A DNA stretch of 64,000 nucleotides from an uncultured Clostridia bacterium (GTDB lineage Bacteria > Bacillota > Clostridia > Oscillospirales > Acutalibacteraceae), in the NCBI GenBank assembly GCA_904420015.1, contig CAJFTS010000012.1:1-64000 (forward strand), written 5' to 3'. A program made the translations under genes and the position numbers. This document shows, piece after piece, positions 20,104 through 32,420 of the stretch (the first letter of the stretch is position 1; each line of letters begins with the position of its first letter). The notes beneath the pieces were generated by a model. That model was not told where the DNA came from. It saw only the letters and a program-made list of their open reading frames with translations, and made no database searches.

Positions 20104-20472
20104 CCGGGCGTGTTATAAAAACGGGGTAGCGCGGGATATGGTTCTGCTTTTCTTTGCCGGTGATAGTCTGGGTACAGAGAAGCTGTGTGCAACAGAGAAT
20201 AGGGAAAAGGAGCTTCGGCGCGCCGTGCGATGGTACGGCGCGTTGTCTATATAAGGAAGATAGCTTTTTGGCCTCTTATTTGAAATGCAACGGTTGAGAG
20301 AGCATTTCTGCAAAAGGAGGAAAGGTTGGAACCGAATATTCGGCAGGATTGGATAAAATTCGACAAAATCAGTCATAATCGGTCAGATCAATCATCGTTT
20401 TGGTATTTATTATACATAATTACAGAGGGAAATTGAATGAAAAAATAGGATAGAATTGTTATATAATACGAC

Positions 20473-20502
20473 TGACTGTGATTGACTTTGAGTGAAATTG
20501 AT
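20473..20502. promoter_or_regulatory. Three 10-bp phased direct repeats downstream of a TATAAT (20462-20467), candidate FruR operator
   Basis: tgactgtgat / tgactttgag / tgaaattgat; related inverted cluster at 20366-20397. Confidence 0.55.
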
Positions 20503-20535
20503 GTTATCATCAAAACAGAAAAGGAAGTGAGAACC

Positions 20536-21285
20536 ATGCTCACCGAGCTTCGCCAACAAGCAATTCTCGACCTGCTTTCGCAAAGACGGGCCGTCACCGT
20601 TATCGAGCTGACCGAGCTTCTGAATTCTTCGGAGTCCACCATCCGGCGGGACCTGACCGCCTTGCATGAAATGGGGCGTCTCAAGAAGGTGCACGGCGGC
20701 GCTACCGCCGTCGACGACGAATACAGCGTCGCCGTCGACGTGTCGGCGCGGAAGGATCTCAGCCGGGAGGAAAAAAAGCGCATCGCAGCCTATGGAGCGA
20801 CGCTGGTATCACCGGGGGACTTCGTTTACATCGACGCGGGCACCACCACCGATCTGCTGGTGGACTGCCTGACCCAAAAGCGGGCCGTCTATGTCACCAA
20901 CGCCCTTTCCCACGCCCGCAAGCTGGCGCAGGGGGGGTGTCGGGTCATCCTGCTGGGCGGAGAGTTCAAGCTTTCCACCGATGCGGCGGTGGGGACGGAA
21001 ACCGTCCATTTTTTAAAAAAGTACCATTTTACCAAGGGCTTTTTCGGCGTCAACGGTATCCATCCCAGAGGCGGACTGAGTACCACCGAGGCCAATGAGG
21101 CGGCGGTCAAGGCGGAGGCGCTTTCCCGCTGCCGGGAGAGATATGTTCTGGCGGACCCCAGCAAATTCAGTCAAATCTCATCGGTAACCTTCGGGGCGCT
21201 TTCAGATGCCGTCATCCTGACCACCACCCTAGAGGAGAAACGCTACCGCAGCTACACGAGAATTGTGGAGGTAGACCCGCTGTGA
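20536..21285 (+). CDS. fruR: DeoR family regulator (FruR-like)
   Basis: MLTELRQQAILDLLSQRRAVTVIELTELLNSSESTIRRDLTALHEMGRLKKVHGGA; overlaps fruK. Confidence 0.85.
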   Translation: MLTELRQQAILDLLSQRRAVTVIELTELLNSSESTIRRDLTALHEMGRLKKVHGGATAVDDEYSVAVDVSARKDLSREEKKRIAAYGATLVSPGDFVYIDAGTTTDLLVDCLTQKRAVYVTNALSHARKLAQGGCRVILLGGEFKLSTDAAVGTETVHFLKKYHFTKGFFGVNGIHPRGGLSTTEANEAAVKAEALSRCRERYVLADPSKFSQISSVTFGALSDAVILTTTLEEKRYRSYTRIVEVDPL

Positions 21286-22184
21286 TTTATACCGTGACCT
21301 TTAACCCTTGCATCGATTATGTGGTCCGCGTCCCCTCTTTTCAGACGGGGACGGTCAACCGCACCGAATTTGAGGATGTGTTTCCCGGAGGAAAAGGAAT
21401 CAACGTATCCATTGTACTGAAGAATTTAGGGGTAGCCAATACGGCTCTCGGCTTTACCGCCGGTTTTACCGGCCGGGAAATCGAACGGGCAATGGAGGAA
21501 ATCGGCTGTAAAACCGACTTTATCCGAGTGAAAAGCGGGATGTCCCGCATCAATATCAAGCTCAAGGCCCAGGTGGAAACCGAGATCAACGGCCGCGGGC
21601 CTATCATTACGGAGAAAGACCTGCAAAGGCTGTATGAGAGGCTTTCTCCCTTAAAGCAGGGCGACGTCCTGGTGCTGGCTGGTTCCATACCCGATACCCT
21701 GCCCAGCGACCTTTACGAAAGCATCCTAAAACGCATGCAGGGACAGGGGGTTTCCTTTGTGGTGGACGCCACCCGGGACCTGCTCAAAAACGTGCTCAAA
21801 TATCATCCGTTCCTGATTAAGCCCAACCATCACGAGCTGGGGGAGCTGTTCGGCGCAACGGTGCGGGGAAAAGAGGAGATCGCGTTCTATGCCGGAAAGC
21901 TGCAGCAGATGGGGGCCCGTCACGTGCTCGTTTCCATGGCGGGGGACGGTGCGCTCCTGCGGTGTGAGGACGGGACGGTGTACCATAGTCCCGCCCCCAA
22001 GGGAAGGGTAGTCAATTCCGTCGGCGCAGGGGATTCGATGGTGGCCGGTTTTCTGGCCGGGTACCTTGGTTCGTCAGACCTGCAGACCGCATTTAAAATG
22101 GGGCTGGCGGCCGGCAGCGCCAGCGCCTTTTCCGAAGGGCTTGCCACGAAGGAGGAGGTCGACCGGCTTCTGTCTGGGCGGTAA
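21282..22184 (+). CDS. fruK: 1-phosphofructokinase
   Basis: MIYTVTFNPCIDYVVRVPSFQTGTVNRTEFEDVFPGGKGINVSIVLKNLG; PfkB signature GAGDSMVAGFLAGYL. Confidence 0.92.
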   Translation: MIYTVTFNPCIDYVVRVPSFQTGTVNRTEFEDVFPGGKGINVSIVLKNLGVANTALGFTAGFTGREIERAMEEIGCKTDFIRVKSGMSRINIKLKAQVETEINGRGPIITEKDLQRLYERLSPLKQGDVLVLAGSIPDTLPSDLYESILKRMQGQGVSFVVDATRDLLKNVLKYHPFLIKPNHHELGELFGATVRGKEEIAFYAGKLQQMGARHVLVSMAGDGALLRCEDGTVYHSPAPKGRVVNSVGAGDSMVAGFLAGYLGSSDLQTAFKMGLAAGSASAFSEGLATKEEVDRLLSGR

Positions 22185-22460
22185 CCGCATCGGGGAGGAA
22201 CCGATGGGCGTTTCCGGTCTAATGAACAAGGACGCCGCCGGCCGAATCGCCGGGGGAGACCGCCAAGGCACGGCCGTCGACCGGCTGGAGGAGCGGATGG
22301 AAAGAACCGGGAGGATCGCCGGTCCGGTTCTTTTCCTGGCTGCGCTGCCGGTAGGGTCCATGTAGGTGCGCTGCCTGCCCGGTGGTATAAACCCGTCCGG
22401 GAAAAGGAAAGGCAGCCGAGGTTATCCCGGCGAATTTGTAACCATGAGGAGCGAACCGCT

Positions 22461-22718
22461 GTGAAAGAATTCACCTATGTCGTCACCGATCCCGAAGGCA
22501 TCCATGCCCGTCCCGCCGGCCTGTTGGTGAAGCAAGCCAACCGCTTCCAAAGCAGGATCACCCTCCATAAGGAGGGGAAAACCGCCGACGCCAAGCGCAT
22601 CTTTGCCGTTATGCGTCTCGCTGTGGAAACAGGCCAGCCCATTGTGGTCACCGTGGAGGGCGAGGATGAGGAAACGGCCGCAGCGGCTATGGAAGCCTTC
22701 TTGAAGGCAAATCTGTAG
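22461..22718 (+). CDS. HPr-like phosphocarrier protein (His15 present, Ser46 absent)
   Basis: DPEGIHARPAGLLVK active-site His; GKTADAKRIFAVMRLAV in place of GKxxxxKSIMGVMSL. Confidence 0.9.
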   Translation: MKEFTYVVTDPEGIHARPAGLLVKQANRFQSRITLHKEGKTADAKRIFAVMRLAVETGQPIVVTVEGEDEETAAAAMEAFLKANL

Positions 22719-22775
22719 CGGGAAGGGGCGGCCGCCTTAGCAAGGCGGCCTGCCCGGCGCAAAGGAGGCAACGGT

Positions 22776-24410
<1,635 letters not shown>

Positions 24411-24584
24411 AAGGAGGCGGGTGCTTTCACGGAAAACCAGCACGCTTTTAAGAACAATAATAAAAACACGGAAAGACGGTTGTGCGCCGTCCAACAAAAA
24501 AGGTTCTTATCTCACCGCCCGGCTTTCCCGCCTCCTGTGATAGAGCGGCAGAGGGCACGGCAAAATGAAAAAGGAAGGATAGCG

Positions 24585-24620
24585 GAAGCTCCAGGCCGCG
24601 CGCCAGGAGCTTCTTTTTTT
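24585..24620 (+). terminator. Terminator downstream of enzyme I
   Basis: gaagctcc aggccgcgcgcca ggagcttc ttttttt. Confidence 0.8.
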
Positions 24621-24679
24621 GCCGGCCGGCTTGTCACATGCGCCCATGGCCGCCGCCCGCTTCTTTTGTGGAATGTGGG

Positions 24680-24713
24680 TTGCAAATTTGATCGATTTTG
24701 ACTATCATAGTCA
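24680..24713 (+). promoter_or_regulatory. Promoter TTGCAA-N17-TATCAT with 15-nt perfect palindrome over the -10
   Basis: TTGCAA 24680-24685; TATCAT 24703-24708; TGACTATcATAGTCA 24699-24713. Confidence 0.6.
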
Positions 24714-25013
24714 GAGTGACCGGTTTTACAGAGGGATTGCGCCTGCGGATGGAAACCGAAAGGCCGCAAACCGGCCGATGCCTCTGGCGGATAAAAAACC
24801 GGCGACGGAGCGAAAGGACCGGATAAGCACCGCCGGCTGCGCTCAAGGGGATCGGAACCGGCAGCGCCCCTTTGGTGCAGGAGGGGGGCGGATGAACCTT
24901 TTCGGCGTCTGGCCGGTCCCAGTCCCGGCAGGCTCGTGCCCGCAAAGGGACGGCCGGGCGGACAGGCGGGCCTGTATTCGGCCGGCCCCTGCGTAGAAGT
25001 GAGGAGGATGACG

Positions 25014-26765
25014 ATGAAAACAATCAATTTGATGCGGCGCTTTGCGCCCTATTTCAAGAAATACCGGGCCACCCTGGCCCTCGACCTGTTCTGCGCCTCT
25101 CTGACCACCCTGTGCGAGCTGGTCCTGCCCTTGATCGTGCGGTATATCACCAACACCGGCATGACCGATCTCGAAAGCCTGACGGTGCAGACCATCCTAT
25201 CTTTGGGCGGGCTTTACCTGGTGCTGCGTATCATCGACGCCGTGGCCAATTATTATATGGAGAACATCGGGCATGTGATGGGTGCGCGCATTGAAACGGA
25301 CATGCGCAGGGACTTGTTTCACCATTTGCAAAGGCTCTCCTATTCCTATTACAGCAACACCAAGGTGGGCCAGATCATGGCCCGGGTCACCAGCGACCTG
25401 TTCGATGTGACCGAATTCGCCCACCACTGCCCAGAGGAATATTTCATCGCCGCGGTAAAGATCATTGCCTCCTTTGCCATCCTCGGCTCCATGAACATCT
25501 GGCTGACCCTGATTATCTTCTCCATCCTGCCGGTGATGCTCGTCTGCTCCATGTACTTTAACAAGAAGATGCGCCGTGCCTTCAAAGCGTCCAGAGACCA
25601 GATCGGCGAGCTCAACGCCCAAGTGGAGGACAGCCTTTTGGGGGTGCGGGTGGTCAAATCCTTTGCCAACGAAGCGCTGGAGGAAAGAAAGTTTGAGGAA
25701 GGAAATCACAAGTTTTTGAACATCAAGCGCAAGATGTACCGCTATATGGCCGGGTTCCAGACCACCACCCGGGTGTTCGACGGCATCATGTACATCGTCG
25801 TGGTGGTGGCGGGCGCTTTGTTTATGATTAACCGCCAGATTACCCCCGCCGACCTGATGGCATACCTGCTTTATGTGACCACCCTGCTTACCTCCATCCG
25901 CCGAATCGTGGAATTCACCGAGCAGTTCCAGCGCGGCATGACCGGCATCGAGCGGTTCGGGGAGATTATGGACGCCCCCGTCGACATCCAGAATCTGCCC
26001 GGCGCCCTGCCGCTTGAGCGGGTAAAAGGGGAAATTGCCTTTCGCCATGTCAGCTTCCAGTATTCCGACGACCATACCGAGGTGCTCTCCGATCTCAACC
26101 TCCACGTAAATCCCGGGGATAATGTGGCGGTAGTCGGCCCTTCCGGCAGCGGCAAGACCACCCTTTGCAACCTCATCCCCCGTTTTTACGACGTGACCGC
26201 CGGCGAGGTGCTCTTGGACGGGAAGAACATCAAGGATTTTACCCTCCATTCCCTGCGCTCCCAGATCGGCGTGGTGCAGCAGGAGGTATACCTTTTCTCC
26301 GGCACCATCTATGAAAACATTGCCTACGGCCGTCCGGGCGCATCCAAGGAGGAAATCGTCGAGGCGGCGAAGAAGGCGGGCGCTCATACGTTCATTACCC
26401 AGCTGGCCGACGGATACGACACCTATGTGGGGGAACGGGGAGTTAAGCTTTCCGGCGGGCAGAAGCAGCGGATTTCCATCGCCCGTGTCTTTTTGAAAAA
26501 CCCGCCCATCCTCATCCTCGACGAGGCCACCTCCGCGCTGGATAACGAAAGCGAACGGGTGGTTCAGGAATCTTTGGAAAAGCTGGCCCACGGCCGCACC
26601 ACCCTAACCATCGCCCACCGGCTGACCACCATCCGCAACGCCACCGTCATCTGGGTACTCACTGAGAACGGCATTGAGGAGCAGGGCAGCCACAAGGAGC
26701 TGATGGAACAAAAGGGCGTCTATTATCATCTTTACCGGATGTATCAGGATACCATGGCCCAATAA
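25014..26765 (+). CDS. ABC exporter (TM-ATPase half-transporter, multidrug/lipid type)
   Basis: GPSGSGKTTLCNLIPRFYD, LSGGQKQRISIARVF, DEATSALDNESE; N-terminal six-TM domain. Confidence 0.95.
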   Translation: MKTINLMRRFAPYFKKYRATLALDLFCASLTTLCELVLPLIVRYITNTGMTDLESLTVQTILSLGGLYLVLRIIDAVANYYMENIGHVMGARIETDMRRDLFHHLQRLSYSYYSNTKVGQIMARVTSDLFDVTEFAHHCPEEYFIAAVKIIASFAILGSMNIWLTLIIFSILPVMLVCSMYFNKKMRRAFKASRDQIGELNAQVEDSLLGVRVVKSFANEALEERKFEEGNHKFLNIKRKMYRYMAGFQTTTRVFDGIMYIVVVVAGALFMINRQITPADLMAYLLYVTTLLTSIRRIVEFTEQFQRGMTGIERFGEIMDAPVDIQNLPGALPLERVKGEIAFRHVSFQYSDDHTEVLSDLNLHVNPGDNVAVVGPSGSGKTTLCNLIPRFYDVTAGEVLLDGKNIKDFTLHSLRSQIGVVQQEVYLFSGTIYENIAYGRPGASKEEIVEAAKKAGAHTFITQLADGYDTYVGERGVKLSGGQKQRISIARVFLKNPPILILDEATSALDNESERVVQESLEKLAHGRTTLTIAHRLTTIRNATVIWVLTENGIEEQGSHKELMEQKGVYYHLYRMYQDTMAQ

Positions 26766-26783
26766 GGACGAAAAAAGGAGCAG

Positions 26784-27509
26784 ATGCACAGCATGCAGCC
26801 GACATTCCTCATCAACAGCTTTTCCCGCGGCCTGAAGGACGGCGTTCCCATCGGCCTGGGGTATCTTTCGGTCTCCTTCACCTTCGGCATGAAGGCGGTG
26901 GCCGATGGGCTTCCCATCTGGGCGGCCGTGGTGATCTCCATGACCAACCTCACCTCCGCCGGGCAGTTTGCGGGCCTGACATTGATAGCGTCCGGCGCCC
27001 CCCTTCTGGAAATGGCGCTGACCCAAATGGTCATCAACATGCGCTATTCCCTTATGTCTTTGTCCCTGTCCCAAAAGCTGCATAAGAGCGTCACCTTTTT
27101 CGACCGGCTCCTCATCGCCTTTTGCAACACCGACGAGATTTTTGCCGTAGCCAGCGGCCAGAGGGGAGAGGTGGGCAAGCGTTACTTCTTCGGACTGGCT
27201 GTTACCCCGTATCTGGGCTGGGCTGCGGGCACCTTGCTCGGCGCGGTGGCAAGCGGCCTGCTGCCGGCCTTTGTCCAGTCGGCCTTGGGGATCGCCATCT
27301 ACGGCATGTTCCTGGCCATCATTCTGCCCCCTGCCAAGCACAGCCGCCCCATCGCGCTGGTGTTGCTGCTTGCGGTGTTCCTCAGCTGCCTGTTCTACTG
27401 GGTTCCGGGGCTCAACCAGGTGTCCAGCGGCTTTGTCATCATTATCTGCGCCGTCGCCGCCTCCGCCCTGGGCGCGCTTCTCTTTCCGATCCGGGAGGAG
27501 GCCGCCTGA
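26784..27509 (+). CDS. azlC: AzlC family branched-chain amino acid exporter subunit
   Basis: FSRGLKDGVPIGLGYLSVSFTFGMKAVADGLPIWAAVVISMTNLTSAGQFAGL. Confidence 0.93.
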   Translation: MHSMQPTFLINSFSRGLKDGVPIGLGYLSVSFTFGMKAVADGLPIWAAVVISMTNLTSAGQFAGLTLIASGAPLLEMALTQMVINMRYSLMSLSLSQKLHKSVTFFDRLLIAFCNTDEIFAVASGQRGEVGKRYFFGLAVTPYLGWAAGTLLGAVASGLLPAFVQSALGIAIYGMFLAIILPPAKHSRPIALVLLLAVFLSCLFYWVPGLNQVSSGFVIIICAVAASALGALLFPIREEAA

Positions 27510-27832
27510 TGGAAACGACATCGCTTCTTTTGTACATTGCGGTCATGGCCGGGGTGACCTACCTCATCCGCATGCTCCCCCTTGCCATCTTTAAAACCAA
27601 GATCAACAGCCGCTTTTTACGCTCCTTTCTCTATTATGTGCCCTACGCGGTGCTGGGGGCCATGACCTTTCCCGCCATTTTGTTTTCCACCAGCTCCCTG
27701 CTCTCCGCCGCCGGCGGCTTTGCAGTGGCCCTGGTTTTGGCGTATTTTGAGCGGAGCCTTCTCACCGTGGCCCTTTCCGCCTGCGGGACGGTTCTGCTGA
27801 TCGAATGGGCCGTGCGGCTAATTGGAGGGTGA
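27509..27832 (+). CDS. azlD: AzlD family branched-chain amino acid exporter subunit
   Basis: MAGVTYLIRMLPLAIFKTKINSRFLRSFLYYVPYAVLGAMTFPAI; start overlaps azlC stop. Confidence 0.92.
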   Translation: METTSLLLYIAVMAGVTYLIRMLPLAIFKTKINSRFLRSFLYYVPYAVLGAMTFPAILFSTSSLLSAAGGFAVALVLAYFERSLLTVALSACGTVLLIEWAVRLIGG

Positions 27833-28347
27833 TTCCTTCCGTCTTATCCGGCAAGCGGGAGCCTGATTGGGAGGAAAATTGCAGATTGTCAGGGCCGTCC
27901 GGGTCCCGGCGGTATGCCGTTGACCGGCTTCGCCCTCTCCGGGGAAGCAAAGACGTACCCATCGCAGCACGCGCCCATTTGTCTGCCTGGAAATGGGTTT
28001 TAAGCCGATGGAGGGTGCCTCTGAGTTTCCCGGTTGTTTGCGATTTTTCTGTAGGGCCGTTTTGGCATTTGCCCGCTTTCTTTTGAAACCCAAAGCCGTT
28101 TTGGGAAGCTTTTCTGCCTGCTCCGGGTTTCTTTTAAGGTAGGTGCGAAGTATACAATCCAAACCGCTGGGAAACGAGTGGTATGCCCAGACCCCAGAGG
28201 GGGCAGTCCTTGCTGACCTCGAAAGGGTCGGAAGCATCATATCGCTGGCCCTGCAACTGTCTTACTGCCGGCGTCCACCTTTTTTGCCGAGGTTTTTTAC
28301 CAGCCCCCGGGCAATACCGGAGAGGTTATCCTGCTGTAGGCGACAAA

Positions 28348-28382
28348 AAGCCGCCGGAATGCATTATGCATTCCGGCGGCTT
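28348..28382. terminator. 16-bp stem, 3-nt loop palindrome; bidirectional terminator-like
   Basis: aagccgccggaatgca tta tgcattccggcggctt preceded by aaaa. Confidence 0.55.
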
Positions 28383-28429
28383 CCTATTTCGTCTCGATTC
28401 ACGCAGAAAAAGGAGCGGCCCGGCTATCT

Positions 28430-29422
28430 TTACGGGCTTACGTAATTGAGCGCATTTACCGCGTTCGCGGAAGAATTGCCGCCCTCGCGGAACTCAAAAT
28501 GCAGGTGGATGCCGGTGGCGCCGGCGCATTGGCCGGTGTTGCCCATCTTGGCAATGACCTGCCCCTTGGAGACCGTGTCCCCCTCCTCGACAAAGACCTG
28601 CCCCACATCCAGGTGGGCGTACATGGTGTAGTTGCCGTCCGCGTGGCGGATCACCACCACGTTTCCGCCGCCTCCGTAACCGGTTCCGCCGTTGCAGCAG
28701 ATATAGGGCTGCTTGCGGTGGGTGCAGCCGGTGTAGACGTATTCGACAACGCCGTCATTGGCAGCGTATACGTCGCGGGTGCCGCCGCCCAGCTGGGACA
28801 GAGAAGTCCCGTTGTAGCTGATGTCGGTGGCCGGATGCCCGGCGCTGAAATTCTGGGTGATGACCGTGGGGCCTTCCGCCGGCCAGATGTAGCCGTCGGA
28901 CGGCGCCGGGTCGGGCGTGGGCTGAGGCTCGGGCGCCGGCGCCGGAATGTCGTAGGTCACCGCGTAGGTGGCGCAGAGATATCCGGTCATGCCGCTGCTG
29001 AGACGGACCTCATACCAGCCGTTTCCTTCCGAAAGGATCTCAAAATAAGTACCGTCGGTCAATTTTGTGATAATCGAATAGTCGGTGCTCGGGCCGGTAC
29101 GCACATGCAGGCGGCTTCCCTCGGTGTCCACCTTGCCCATGCGGTTGTGGCTGACCGTCAGGACATATTCCCCGCAGACATAGCCGCTGACGGTAGGAGT
29201 CACAATCTGATACCATCCGTTTTCCTCGCCGACGATTTCAAAATAGGTCCCGTCGGACAGCCTGCCTAAAATCGAATACCCGGTGCTCGGGCCGGAGCGG
29301 ACGTTGAGGTTGCTTCCCTCCGTGTCAACCCTTCCGAAAGATTGTTCACTTGCAACCGTCGAGATCGTCGCTATCGAACTTAACAACAGAAAAACAAGCA
29401 GCGTTGCAACAAGTTTTTTCAA
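28430..29422 (-). CDS. Secreted SH3b-SH3b-M23 peptidase
   Basis: Signal peptide LKKLVATLLVFLLLSSIATIST; two SH3b repeats (LNVRSGPSTGYSILGRLSDGTYFEIV); LytM motif HLHFEF; TTG start after ggaggt. Confidence 0.85.
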   Translation of the reverse strand: MKKLVATLLVFLLLSSIATISTVASEQSFGRVDTEGSNLNVRSGPSTGYSILGRLSDGTYFEIVGEENGWYQIVTPTVSGYVCGEYVLTVSHNRMGKVDTEGSRLHVRTGPSTDYSIITKLTDGTYFEILSEGNGWYEVRLSSGMTGYLCATYAVTYDIPAPAPEPQPTPDPAPSDGYIWPAEGPTVITQNFSAGHPATDISYNGTSLSQLGGGTRDVYAANDGVVEYVYTGCTHRKQPYICCNGGTGYGGGGNVVVIRHADGNYTMYAHLDVGQVFVEEGDTVSKGQVIAKMGNTGQCAGATGIHLHFEFREGGNSSANAVNALNYVSP

Positions 29423-29703
29423 TGAAAGACCTCCCGTTTCCAATTCCTCATCCAATTTAGAAAATCCATACAATTATGCGTGAATTTGCTCTATTTTTTC
29501 TGCAATCACTTCCTCATCCGGTAAATTTTCGCCAAAAACTTGCGCGAAATTTGGCATATTAAAAAGATAGCATACATTTGCGACTATTTCAACTAATTTG
29601 CACATTTGCGAATAGAAATCACCGTTTTTTTCTCATTTTCCGTTAGAATTTGCCGTTCGGAAGCCGAGCGCGGAAATTGCCGGCGTCCGGCGTGGTACCC
29701 CGG

Positions 29704-29732
29704 TTGATTTCACCGGGAGGCCATGCTATAAT
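29704..29732 (+). promoter_or_regulatory. valS promoter TTGATT-N17-TATAAT
   Basis: TTGATT 29704-29709, TATAAT 29727-29732. Confidence 0.6.
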
Positions 29733-29798
29733 AATCGGTAAATATGCGCGAAACCGCGCAGGGAAAGCCTGCGCCAAAAACCGTCAGGAGGAGTAACA

Positions 29799-32420
29799 TT
29801 GAGGCAGCTTGCAAAGACCTACGATCCTCATGAGGTCGAGGATCGAATTTATGATTTTTGGCTGAAAGGGAATTATTTTCATGCGGTGGTAGATCCCAAA
29901 AAGAAGCCCTATTCCATCGTCATGCCGCCCCCCAACATCACCGGACAGCTGCACATGGGCCACGCGCTGGACAATACCATGCAGGATGCGCTCATCCGCT
30001 GGCGCCGGATGCAGGGGTATTCCGCCTTGTGGATGCCCGGGACCGACCATGCCTCCATCGCAACGGAAGCGAAGATCGTGGAGGCGATGAAGAAGGAAGG
30101 GCTTACCAAGGAGGACTTGGGCCGGGACGGCTTTTTGCAGCGGGCTTGGGCCTGGCGGGAAAAGTTTGGCGGCCGGATTGTCGAGCAGCTCAAAAAGCTC
30201 GGTTCCTCCTGCGACTGGGAGCGGGAACGCTTTACCTTGGACGAGGGCTGCTCGAAGGCGGTGCGGGAGTTTTTCTGCCGTCTGTATGACAAGGGCCTGA
30301 TCTACCGGGGCGAACGCATCATCAATTGGTGCCCCCACTGCCTGACCTCCATCTCCGACGCGGAGGTGGAGTATTCCGAGCACGACGGCAGCTTCTGGCA
30401 TCTGCGCTACCCGCTCAGCGACGGCTCGGGCTATCTGGAGCTGGCCACCACCCGGCCGGAAACGCTGCTGGGCGATACGGCGGTGGCGGTGCACCCGGAG
30501 GACGAGCGGTACCGTCATCTGATCGGCAAAACGGTGATTTTGCCCCTAGTGGGCCGGGAGATCCCGGTGGTGGGAGACGAATACGTGGAACGGGATTTCG
30601 GCACCGGTGTCGTCAAGATCACCCCCGCCCACGACCCCAACGACTTTGAGGTGGGCCTGCGCCACAATCTGCCGGTCATCAACGTGATGGATGAAACCGC
30701 CGTCATCAACGAAAACGGCGGGAAATACCAGGGCCTCGGCCGGTATGAGGCGAGAAAGCGGATCGTCGCCGATTTGGAAGAGGGCGGCTTCTTAGTCAAG
30801 GTGGAGCCCATGAAGCACAACGTGGGCGAATGCTACCGCTGCCACACCATTGTCGAACCGCGTATTTCCCTGCAATGGTTTGTCAAGATGGGCCCGCTGG
30901 CCGGGCCGGCCATTGAGGCGGTGCGGGAAGGAAAGACCAGGTTCGTCCCCGAGCGGTTTGAGAAGATTTATTACCACTGGATGGAGAATATCAAGGATTG
31001 GTGCATCTCCCGCCAGCTTTGGTGGGGCCACCGGATCCCGGCCTGGTACTGCGCCGACTGCGGCGAGGTGATTGTGGCGAGAGAGGATCCGGACAGCTGC
31101 CCGAAATGCGGCTCTAAGCACATCGAGCAGGATCCGGACACTCTGGACACCTGGTTTTCTTCCGCATTGTGGCCCTTCTCCACCATGGGCTGGCCGGAGA
31201 AAACGCCGGAGCTTTCCTATTTCTATCCCACCAATACCCTGGTGACCGCCTACGACATCATCTTTTTCTGGGTGGCCCGCATGATCTTCTCCGCCGTGGA
31301 GCTGACCGACGAGGCCCCCTTCGACACCGTCTTTATCCACGGTATTATCCGGGACGCCCAGGGCCGCAAGATGAGCAAAAGCCTTGGCAACGGCATCGAC
31401 CCGCTGGAGGTCATCGAGGAGTACGGCGCCGACGCGCTGCGCTTTACCCTGGCCACCGGCAACAGCCCTGGTAACGACATGCGCTATATGAAGGAGAAGG
31501 TGGAGGCTTCCCGCAACTTTGCCAACAAGCTGTGGAATGCGGCCCGCTTTATCCTGATGAACCTGGAGGGCAAGGAGGCGGCGCCCGGCCTGCCGGAGGA
31601 GCTGACGCTGGAGGAAAAGTGGATCGTCAGCCGGTTTAACGGGCTTGCTAAGGACGTTACCGAGAATTTAGAGAAGTTCGAGCTGGGCATCGCGGTGGGC
31701 AAGCTCTACGATTTCAGCTGGGACGTGTTCTGCGACTGGTATATTGAGCTGGCGAAAATCCGCCTTCAGGCGGACGAGAAGCAGGCGGAGAACGCCCGGC
31801 GGGTGCTTGTGTTCCTTATGGACGGCATTTTGCGGCTGCTCCACCCCTTTATGCCCTTTATTACCGAGGAAATTTGGCAGTCCCTTCCTCACGAAGGGGA
31901 AAGCCTGATGGTGGCCGAATGGCCCCGGTTTGACGAGGCGCTCCGGTTTACCGCCGAGGAGCGGGAGTTTGAGCGGATCATGACCGCCATCCGGGCTATC
32001 CGCAACCGCCGCGCGGAGATGAACGTGCCGCCGTCGAAGAAAGCGAAGGTGTATGTGGAAACCCCCTTCGGCGAGACCTTTGAGGCTGCCGGCGCCTTCT
32101 TTACCCGCTTGGCCTTTGCCTCCGAGGTGGCGGTTAATACCGGGTTCGGCGGGGAAGGGGCGGTTTCCATCGTCACCTCCGATGCGAAGGTGTTCATCCC
32201 CCTGGGCGAGCTGGTGGACTTTGCCGCCGAGCGTGCCCGCCTGAATAAGGAGCTGGCCGCCGCCCAGAAGAATTTGAGCGGCGTGGAGGCCAAGCTTGCA
32301 AACGAGGCCTTCACCTCCAAGGCGCCCAAGCATATTGTGGAGAATCAGCGGGAGCTGGCCAAGGAGATCAAGGAGAAAATCGCCATGCTTGTCCAGAGCA
32401 TCGAAAGGCTGCCCCAGTAA
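29799..32420 (+). CDS. valS: Valyl-tRNA synthetase
   Basis: [19 protein letters not shown]-type motif; [17 protein letters not shown] motif; TTG start. Confidence 0.97.
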   Translation: MRQLAKTYDPHEVEDRIYDFWLKGNYFHAVVDPKKKPYSIVMPPPNITGQLHMGHALDNTMQDALIRWRRMQGYSALWMPGTDHASIATEAKIVEAMKKEGLTKEDLGRDGFLQRAWAWREKFGGRIVEQLKKLGSSCDWERERFTLDEGCSKAVREFFCRLYDKGLIYRGERIINWCPHCLTSISDAEVEYSEHDGSFWHLRYPLSDGSGYLELATTRPETLLGDTAVAVHPEDERYRHLIGKTVILPLVGREIPVVGDEYVERDFGTGVVKITPAHDPNDFEVGLRHNLPVINVMDETAVINENGGKYQGLGRYEARKRIVADLEEGGFLVKVEPMKHNVGECYRCHTIVEPRISLQWFVKMGPLAGPAIEAVREGKTRFVPERFEKIYYHWMENIKDWCISRQLWWGHRIPAWYCADCGEVIVAREDPDSCPKCGSKHIEQDPDTLDTWFSSALWPFSTMGWPEKTPELSYFYPTNTLVTAYDIIFFWVARMIFSAVELTDEAPFDTVFIHGIIRDAQGRKMSKSLGNGIDPLEVIEEYGADALRFTLATGNSPGNDMRYMKEKVEASRNFANKLWNAARFILMNLEGKEAAPGLPEELTLEEKWIVSRFNGLAKDVTENLEKFELGIAVGKLYDFSWDVFCDWYIELAKIRLQADEKQAENARRVLVFLMDGILRLLHPFMPFITEEIWQSLPHEGESLMVAEWPRFDEALRFTAEEREFERIMTAIRAIRNRRAEMNVPPSKKAKVYVETPFGETFEAAGAFFTRLAFASEVAVNTGFGGEGAVSIVTSDAKVFIPLGELVDFAAERARLNKELAAAQKNLSGVEAKLANEAFTSKAPKHIVENQRELAKEIKEKIAMLVQSIERLPQ

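Noticed and set aside
29640-29798. T-box leader for valS suggested by GTGGTACC at ~29691
   Set aside because: The TTGATT-N17-TATAAT promoter lies downstream of that string, leaving only a ~60-nt leader; no specifier stem or T-box terminator.
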